Source of the DNA: Oscillospiraceae bacterium
GTDB taxonomy: Bacteria; Bacillota; Clostridia; Oscillospirales; Ruminococcaceae
Direction of reading: 5' to 3'
NCBI GenBank assembly: GCA_029068025.1
Contig: JAIEDJ010000072.1
Coordinates: 1-11,656 of the forward strand
DNA: 11,656 nt
In this document: one piece after another, positions 6,764 to 11,656 of the stretch
Layout of the letters: every line of letters begins with the position of its first letter
Position numbering within the stretch: the first letter of the stretch is position 1
Translations under genes and position numbers: made by a program
Notes under the pieces: model-generated
Database searches by the model: none
Seen by the model: only the letters and a program-made list of their open reading frames with translations
Told to the model about the DNA's origin: nothing

Positions 6764-6792
6764 TTGCATTTTTAGCGTATCTGTGATATAAT
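6764..6792 (+). promoter_or_regulatory. Sigma-A promoter of the agmatine operon
   Basis: TTGCAT (6764-6769), a 17-nt spacer and TATAAT (6787-6792), with TG at 6784-6785 giving an extended -10. The start site should fall near 6799, leaving a leader of about 87 nt before the aguA ATG. Its -35 lies 8 bp from the -35 of the opposing promoter, so the two are back to back and may compete for polymerase or share a regulator. Confidence 0.8.
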
Positions 6793-6816
6793 TAAACCAA
6801 TAAACAAGTATCGTTA

Positions 6817-6858
6817 TGCCGTTCAACGGTTTTCAGTTTCCGGTTTGTCAGAACGGCA
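6817..6858 (+). promoter_or_regulatory. Inverted repeat in the aguA leader
   Basis: TGCCGTTC (6817-6824) is the exact reverse complement of GAACGGCA (6851-6858), enclosing a 26-nt loop. It lies between the promoter and the ribosome site AGGAAGGG (6870-6877). There is no U-tract after it, so it is not a terminator as seen. It could be an RNA structure or a protein-binding site. Confidence 0.35.
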
Positions 6859-6885
6859 CTGATCATGTGAGGAAGGGAAAGCATT

Positions 6886-7983
6886 ATGAAGGTTATCAAT
6901 TCTACACCGAGAGCGGACGGTTTTTCTATGCCCGCCGAATTTTCGCGGCATTACGGCTGCATAATGATCTTTCCCGAACGTTCCGACAGCTGGCAGTACG
7001 GCGGCTACGCGGCGCGGAAGGCCTTTGTGAATGTCGCGTGCGAGATCGCGAAAAGCGAGAAGGTGACGGTCTGCGCGAGCGCGAATCAGTACGAAAACGC
7101 GCGGAGAATGCTTCCCGCGCATATCAGGGTAGTGGAGATGTCCTCCAACGATTCATGGGCACGCGATTACGCGCCGACGTTCGTTACCGACGGCAGAGAG
7201 ATCCGCGGAATAAACTGGGGCTTCAACGCATGGGGTGGACTTGTGGACGGGCTGTATTTCCCGTGGGATTCAGACGATAAAATGGCAAGAAAGCTGTGCG
7301 ATCTGTACGAAAAGGATATGTACGATTTCGGCAATTTTATCCTGGAGGGCGGCTCCGTACACGTTGACGGAGAAGGAACCTGCATTACCACCGAAGCGTG
7401 TCTGCTGAGCCGGGGACGGAATCCCATGCTCACCAAGACGGAGATCGAAAGCTATCTGCGCGAGGGACTGAACGTCGAGAAGATAATCTGGCTCAAGAAC
7501 GGCATTTACGGCGACGAGACAAACGAGCACGTTGACAACGTCTGTGCGTTTGTACGCCCTGCTGAGGTCGTTCTCGCGTGGACGGACGACAAGAACGATC
7601 CGCAGTACAAGCTGTCTCAGTCGTGCTATGAGATACTTTCGCAGTCGACCGACGCTAAAGGCAGACCGTTCAGGATCCATAAGCTGCATTGTCCAAAGCC
7701 CGTTACAGTCACCGCCGAGGAGTGCGAGGGTCTGGACACTATGGACTTTCAGCCAACAAGAGAGCCGGGAGAGCGGCTCGCGGCATCATACGTGAACTTT
7801 TACATAGCCAATCACGCGGTGGTCATGCCGCTTTTCGGAGATCCCGCTGACAAAGCGGCGCAGGAGCTGCTGTCCGAGTTGTTTCCCGACAGAGAGGTCG
7901 TCGGCATACCCGCGAGGGATATACTGATAGGCGGCGGGAATATCCACTGTATCACTCAGCAGATCCCCGCTTTCGGAGGGTAA
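6886..7983 (+). CDS. aguA: Agmatine deiminase
   Basis: The enzyme hydrolyses agmatine to N-carbamoylputrescine and ammonia in the cytoplasm. The 365-residue length fits the family of guanidine-modifying enzymes. Expected active-site features are present: SSNDSWARDYAP with D94, EGGSVHVDG with E154, ETNEHVDN with H215 and D217, and the nucleophilic Cys C355 in GGGNIHCITQQ. The N-terminal signature MPAEF...IFPERSDSW is also typical. AGGAAGGG upstream supports the ATG. It is the first gene of the rightward operon. With aguB downstream it gives the agmatine-to-putrescine route; the start of the pathway (arginine decarboxylase) is not in the window. Confidence 0.96.
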   Translation: MKVINSTPRADGFSMPAEFSRHYGCIMIFPERSDSWQYGGYAARKAFVNVACEIAKSEKVTVCASANQYENARRMLPAHIRVVEMSSNDSWARDYAPTFVTDGREIRGINWGFNAWGGLVDGLYFPWDSDDKMARKLCDLYEKDMYDFGNFILEGGSVHVDGEGTCITTEACLLSRGRNPMLTKTEIESYLREGLNVEKIIWLKNGIYGDETNEHVDNVCAFVRPAEVVLAWTDDKNDPQYKLSQSCYEILSQSTDAKGRPFRIHKLHCPKPVTVTAEECEGLDTMDFQPTREPGERLAASYVNFYIANHAVVMPLFGDPADKAAQELLSELFPDREVVGIPARDILIGGGNIHCITQQIPAFGG

Positions 7984-7988
7984 CGGAT

Positions 7989-8816
7989 ATGATAGAGATC
8001 ACATTCAGCGACAGCGCGTGCGGCGGCTTGAAATGCGCCCGCGCGTATTCGGAGGAGCTTGCGGGAAACGATATAATATGTCTTGAAGTCATGGCGGACA
8101 TCGGGGACATCACCGAGCCGATGTTCGGGGAATACCGCTACAGGCTTTTGTACAGAATGTTGTATCAGGAGCAGTGGGGCTCCGATCCCGAAATGAAGTC
8201 GGAGCTGAAACAGCTCGGGAAGCATTATGCTAAGGAATATCTGCGGCTTAAGCGCGGTCTTAAGGACGGCGAGCCTGTGCGCGTGTGGCTGAGCGAAAGC
8301 CCCTACTCAATGTGCGGATTCTTCTGGCTGTCGGGACTGCTTGCGAGGTGTAACGCGGAGGTCTGCGCCGTGGAGCTGCGGCGGTTCAACGAGCAAACGG
8401 CAGCAAAGTCCGCCGGTGCGCTTACCGTGCGTTGTGATTGGAACGAATGTGAACCGCGCGAATTCGTTAAGGCACTGCCGTTGACAAGACGGGTACCGCA
8501 TACAGAGCTTTTATCGAATTCCATGGAATGGCAGCGGCTTACAAGCGAAAACGCGCCGCTCCGCACAGTGATAGCCGGACATATTGTAAGCGTTCCCGTG
8601 AGCTTTTACGACTTTCTTATCCGAAGATATCTCGGCAGCCGCCCCATGCGGGAGGCGGTGCTGATCGGAAAAATACTCGGCGAAAATCAGCTTGGAGTGG
8701 GAGACTGGTGGTATGCGCAAAGAATAGAGCATTTAATTCGCCGAAAAAGTATCGTTATTTTAGAGGACAGCGAGCGGAAATACGAGCGCATTATCGCGCG
8801 CGCAAAAAGACGCTGA
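7989..8816 (+). CDS. DUF1835/DUF3658 domain protein
   Basis: This 275-residue soluble protein starts MIEITFSDSACGGLK, matching the DUF1835 opening (a strand followed by GDSxxGxLK). The expected WLSESPYSMCGFFWLSGLL block follows near residues 101-119. The C-terminal part (about 170-270) resembles DUF3658, with LIRRYLG, LIGKILGENQLGVGDWWYAQRIEHLI and a basic tail. The function of these domains is unknown. It begins 5 nt after the aguA stop and its ribosome site GGAGG lies in the last codons of aguA, so it is clearly co-transcribed and probably coupled. Its place between two agmatine enzymes is unusual. Confidence 0.8.
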   Translation: MIEITFSDSACGGLKCARAYSEELAGNDIICLEVMADIGDITEPMFGEYRYRLLYRMLYQEQWGSDPEMKSELKQLGKHYAKEYLRLKRGLKDGEPVRVWLSESPYSMCGFFWLSGLLARCNAEVCAVELRRFNEQTAAKSAGALTVRCDWNECEPREFVKALPLTRRVPHTELLSNSMEWQRLTSENAPLRTVIAGHIVSVPVSFYDFLIRRYLGSRPMREAVLIGKILGENQLGVGDWWYAQRIEHLIRRKSIVILEDSERKYERIIARAKRR

Positions 8817-9070
8817 AAAAGTATTGTTTTTTGGATAACTGTTACGATTTATATTCCGTGTTGTTAAGCCAGAATATTGAAATTTTGCAATTTATTTTTC
8901 ACTTTGTTTTTTGTGCCTTTTACCGATCGATTTATTGATTTGTTAGAGAGTTTTTTTATGGCGTTTTTGCAATGATCTGAATACTTGTGATTCCGATTAT
9001 TTCAGAAGCCGGTTTATATTGATTTTCAAGCTGTTTTTTGGGGCTGTTTTGCATTTTTGGAGGTGTTTTT
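8817..9070 (+). other. T-rich gap inside the agmatine operon
   Basis: These 254 bp are much richer in T on the plus strand than the coding sequence around them. I see no credible gene, no GC hairpin with U-tract and no good promoter. An A/T-only stem (AAATT 8880-8884 with AATTT 8889-8893) followed by ATTTTT is too weak to call. The final bases carry GGAGGTG (9059-9065), the ribosome site of aguB. Confidence 0.5.
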
Positions 9071-9946
9071 TTGAGAGAGGTGTGTGCCGGGGCGGTGCAG
9101 ATGTCTGTTCCCGAAACAAGGGAATTATCCATAGAAAAGGCGGAAAAGCTGACGCGTGAGGCAGCCGACAAGGGAGCGGATATCGTTTTGCTGCCCGAGC
9201 TTTTTGAAACGAAGTATTTTTGCCAGGAGCGGCGCTATGATCACTATGAGCTGGCGCTGCCGCTGTCCGAAAACCCCGCCGTAAAGCGCTTTTGCGATGT
9301 CTCGCGTGAGCTTGGGATCGTTATGCCGATCAGCTTCTACGAGCGCGATGTAAACGTTTTCTACAATACCGTCGCAGTGATAGATCAAGGCGAGATCCTC
9401 GGGATCTACCGCAAGACGCATATCCCGGACGATCATTTTTATCAGGAGAAGTTCTACTTCACTCCCGGAAACACGGGCTTCAAGGTGTGGAAAACACATT
9501 TGGGAGTTACGATCGGTGTCGGTATCTGCTGGGATCAGTGGTTCCCCGAGACTGCGCGGTGCATGGCAGCGATGGGCGCGGAGCTGCTGTTTTATCCGAC
9601 GGCTATCGGCGCCGAGCCAATCCTTGAAGTTGACAGTATGCCGCACTGGCGGCGCTGTATGCAGGGTCACGCGGCGGCGAACGTCACGCCCGTGATCGCC
9701 GCAAACCGTGTCGGCACGGAGCGTGTTGTCCCGTGTGAGGAGAATTCCAATCAGAGCAGCGAGCTGAAATTCTACGGAAGCTCCTTCATCACGGACGAAA
9801 CAGGCGATATACTCGAGAGTGCCGACCGTGAGTCTGACTGTGTTATACTGCGGCGGTTTGATCTTGACGGGGTACGGAGGCTGCGCGATTCGTGGGGACT
9901 GTTCCGCGACCGCCGTCCCGAGATGTACAGGGAGATGGTGAAGTGA
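9071..9946 (+). CDS. aguB: N-carbamoylputrescine amidase
   Basis: This nitrilase-superfamily enzyme hydrolyses N-carbamoylputrescine to putrescine, CO2 and ammonia. The Glu-Lys-Cys triad is in place: E43 in LLPELFET, K115 in YRKTHIPDD and C153 in GVGICWDQWFPE. YFCQ (49-52), IPDDHFYQEKFYFTPG and the C-terminal RPEMYR are typical of plant and bacterial AguB. The TTG at 9071 is chosen: GGAGGTG lies 5 nt upstream and the protein then starts MREVCAGAVQMS, like known members. An in-frame ATG at 9038 would put the ribosome site inside the gene. At 291 residues it is full length. It is separated from the preceding gene by a T-rich gap and overlaps the next gene by 4 nt. Confidence 0.95.
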   Translation: MREVCAGAVQMSVPETRELSIEKAEKLTREAADKGADIVLLPELFETKYFCQERRYDHYELALPLSENPAVKRFCDVSRELGIVMPISFYERDVNVFYNTVAVIDQGEILGIYRKTHIPDDHFYQEKFYFTPGNTGFKVWKTHLGVTIGVGICWDQWFPETARCMAAMGAELLFYPTAIGAEPILEVDSMPHWRRCMQGHAAANVTPVIAANRVGTERVVPCEENSNQSSELKFYGSSFITDETGDILESADRESDCVILRRFDLDGVRRLRDSWGLFRDRRPEMYREMVK

Positions 9947-10794
9947 TCAACGTCAAAAAGGAGCTTGAAAAAAACGCGCGGAACTCGATAAGGCTTTCGT
10001 TCGGCGGCAACAGAAAAAGGCACCCCGGAGCGTCTAAATTCGGCGGCGCGCCAGATGTTCCCAAGGGGTTTGAGTGGCCGTATTTCGAGAGCACTGGCTA
10101 TAACGATGATGAGCCGAAGAATCGCCCTTTGTCTTTTTTAGCACAGTTTGACCTTGCCGAGATCTCAAAGCACGACACCGAGGGACTGCTTCCGAAAAGC
10201 GGTGTGCTGTCGTTCTTCTACGATTGTGAGACGACTCCGTGGGGGTTTGATCCCAAGGACAGGGGCTGCGCAAGGGTCTTTTTCTTTGAGAACGCGAATG
10301 AGGTCTATCCTGCCGTGTTTCCAAAGGATCTAAGCAAGGACGATCGTTTTCCGGAGTTTGCTGTCACCGCAAAATCGGAGAAGTCGTATCAGTGCTACGA
10401 GGATTTTCTTGTACAGAGAGATCCGCGTACCGATCTGTGGGAGGAATTTGAAAGCGCGGAGAAAAGTCTCGGCATTGAGATCCCGGGAGAGCGCTCCAAG
10501 CTGCTGGGCTGGGCGGACGTTATTCAAGGGAATATGACGCGCGAGTGCGAGCTTGTATCGCGCGGATATTATATCGGCAGCGGTTGGGACGACGTAAAGC
10601 CGCGTGACAGGCAGGAAGCGGAGCAATGGGCGAACCGTGACTGGCTGCTGCTGTTCCAGCTGGACAGCGTGCTTGACGACAACAGCTTTGAGCTTTACTT
10701 CGGGGACGGCGGAAGGATCTACTTCTATATCCGCCGCGAGGATCTCGCCGCGCGGAATTTTGATAATGTGTGGCTGATACTTCAATGCTGCTGA
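9943..10794 (+). CDS. YwqG-like DUF1963 protein
   Basis: This 283-residue soluble protein shows the YwqG/DUF1963 pattern: SKFGGAPDVPKGFEWP near residue 29, PLSFLAQFDLAEI near 63, LLPKSGVLSFFYD, a central WDDVKPRD loop, DWLLLFQLDS near 230 and the ending GDGGRIYFYIRREDLAARNFDNVWLILQCC. The role is unknown; YwqG proteins are common in Bacillus. The GTG at 9943 is chosen because GGGAG lies 8 nt upstream and the start overlaps the aguB stop by 4 nt (GTGA), a coupled junction. An ATG at 9892 is in frame but sits deep in aguB. It closes the operon before a strong terminator. Confidence 0.85.
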   Translation: MINVKKELEKNARNSIRLSFGGNRKRHPGASKFGGAPDVPKGFEWPYFESTGYNDDEPKNRPLSFLAQFDLAEISKHDTEGLLPKSGVLSFFYDCETTPWGFDPKDRGCARVFFFENANEVYPAVFPKDLSKDDRFPEFAVTAKSEKSYQCYEDFLVQRDPRTDLWEEFESAEKSLGIEIPGERSKLLGWADVIQGNMTRECELVSRGYYIGSGWDDVKPRDRQEAEQWANRDWLLLFQLDSVLDDNSFELYFGDGGRIYFYIRREDLAARNFDNVWLILQCC

Positions 10795-10795
10795 T

Positions 10796-10831
10796 AAAAA
10801 ACCGGAATGCTGAGTGGCGTTCCGGTTTTTT
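10796..10831. terminator. Bidirectional intrinsic terminator
   Basis: ACCGGAATGC (10801-10810) pairs with GCGTTCCGGT (10817-10826), a 10-bp stem with one G-T pair and a 6-nt loop. A5 precedes it and T5 follows (10827-10831). It therefore terminates both the rightward agmatine operon, 1 nt after its last stop, and the leftward protease gene, whose stop is at 10835. Confidence 0.93.
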
Positions 10832-10834
10832 GCC

Positions 10835-11506
10835 CTAAATATGAATATACCATATCGTCACTATTGCAAGATCCGCAAACATATGAACGATCCAGGAATT
10901 ATAAATGTTTTTGTTCTTGTCATCAACATAATCAAATATCAGACCGCCGGCGGTCAAGCCGATCAAAGCCAATATCAACAGCGGCAGCGGAAATGACGAT
11001 CCGATCATTGCGATATGATAGACCGCGAACATTACGGAGCTGAAAATATACGCGAATTTTTTTGAGATAAACCCGGACAGTTTCAGAAACGCGGTAAAAC
11101 GAAACAGAAATTCTTCCAAGAAAGAGTTGCCGAAAGAAATATATAAAGCTACCCAAATAAAATTATTTTTGTCCACCTTTTGGTCTGCCATTTGGGAATT
11201 GACCAATGAAGAATAATCAAAAATATTTCTTGTCAGAAAATATACTCCGATTATTACTGCGTATATTGCAAAGCCAAGCAATAACAGCTTGATAATGTCT
11301 TTTTTGTTAAGTGCAGAATTATTATCAAGTACTTTTATTTTCAGCAGCTTCATGATTATTAACGGCAGCAGCAAAAACACTGTGACCTTAGCTGCCGACT
11401 TGACCCAATAAGCCGGTTCGATCACTGTTTCAAACAACGCCATGATAATACAGCATATTATGACAACAGCAATTAACCCAAGTTGTTCTTTTCTTGCTTT
11501 TTTCAT
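10835..11506 (-). CDS. CPBP-family intramembrane glutamic protease (CAAX/Abi type)
   Basis: This 223-residue membrane protein has several helices. The three CPBP motifs are present and spaced as expected: EEFLFR (E131, E132, R136), FAVYH (F160, H164) and HMFAD (H208, D212). In bacteria this family includes proteins for bacteriocin maturation or self-immunity and other membrane proteolysis, and bioinformatic names such as CAAX protease; the substrate here is unknown. The ribosome site is weak (GGGA about 7 nt before ATG). It starts 13 bp after the receiver-domain stop, so it may be read from the same transcript. Its codons look more AT-rich than those of the neighbouring operons. Confidence 0.88.
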   Translation of the reverse strand: MKKARKEQLGLIAVVIICCIIMALFETVIEPAYWVKSAAKVTVFLLLPLIIMKLLKIKVLDNNSALNKKDIIKLLLLGFAIYAVIIGVYFLTRNIFDYSSLVNSQMADQKVDKNNFIWVALYISFGNSFLEEFLFRFTAFLKLSGFISKKFAYIFSSVMFAVYHIAMIGSSFPLPLLILALIGLTAGGLIFDYVDDKNKNIYNSWIVHMFADLAIVTIWYIHI

Positions 11507-11519
11507 AGTTTAATCCCAG

Positions 11520-11656
11520 TTATCCAAGATATTTCTGAAGCACTGATATAAAGACGTCCATATCAAGGGGCTTGGCAATATGCGCGTTCATTCCGCTCTT
11601 GAACGCGGCCTCCTTGTCGTCCTCCAGCGCGTTGGCGGTCATGGCGATGATCGGCA
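11520..11656 (-). CDS. Response-regulator receiver domain, C-terminal end (partial)
   Basis: The minus strand encodes a last 44 residues beginning PIIAMTANALEDDKEAAF and ending VLQKYLG before TAA at 11520-11522. AMTANA (with the switch Thr) and HIAKPLD (with the conserved Lys) are the beta4 and beta5 signatures of CheY-like receiver domains. MTANALEDDK and GMNAHIAKPLD are the wording typical of receiver domains at the end of hybrid histidine kinases. The gene continues beyond the window, so the output or kinase part cannot be seen. Confidence 0.88.
   Translation of the reverse strand, partial: PIIAMTANALEDDKEAAFKSGMNAHIAKPLDMDVFISVLQKYLG

Noticed and set aside
9038..9070. ATG at 9038 as the aguB start
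   Set aside because: It would place GGAGGTG inside the gene and add 11 residues absent from known AguB proteins; TTG at 9071 fits both.
8956..9171. Minus-strand frame of 71 residues in the T-rich gap and aguB start
   Set aside because: It overlaps the well-supported aguB start, has no ribosome site and shows low-complexity composition.

Overview
The window looks like chromosome from a low-GC Gram-positive gut clostridium, most likely Ruminococcus-like (Oscillospiraceae). This is inferred from the gene content (a YfhO membrane protein, DUF1835/DUF3658, YwqG, a DUF4097 operon, a divergent PfkB kinase), strong Shine-Dalgarno sequences with several TTG/GTG starts, and near-consensus sigma-A promoters. 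Species cannot be fixed from the sequence alone.

Layout. Positions 1-503 carry no credible gene. They hold a structured repeat: a degenerate copy (56-101), two full tandem copies about 165 bp apart (131-295 and 296-456), and a perfect 22-bp hairpin (457-503). The hairpin starts immediately after the encoded CCA of a minus-strand tRNA-Gly(CCC) gene (504-577), which has its own near-perfect promoter. From 6576 down to 689 runs a minus-strand gene series: small membrane protein, DUF4097 protein, YjbQ-family protein, YfhO-family membrane protein, maltose/galactoside-type O-acetyltransferase, and a PfkB/1-phosphofructokinase-like protein that has lost its catalytic residues. Several junctions are translationally coupled (1-nt and 8-nt overlaps, 6-nt gap). 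This series reads as a cell-envelope cluster with a degenerate sugar kinase at its end.

At 6577-6885 two promoters lie back to back. One faces left into the envelope cluster, with a palindromic operator over its -10 and start site and a hairpin-rich leader. The other faces right into an agmatine operon: aguA (agmatine deiminase), a DUF1835/DUF3658 protein, aguB (N-carbamoylputrescine amidase) and a YwqG-like DUF1963 protein. AguA and AguB together convert agmatine through N-carbamoylputrescine to putrescine. A T-rich gap of about 250 bp lies inside this operon before aguB.

The agmatine operon ends at a strong bidirectional terminator (10796-10831), shared with a converging minus-strand CPBP (CAAX-type) membrane protease gene. 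Upstream of that protease, cut by the window edge, is the C-terminal end of a response-regulator receiver domain, probably from a hybrid sensor kinase.
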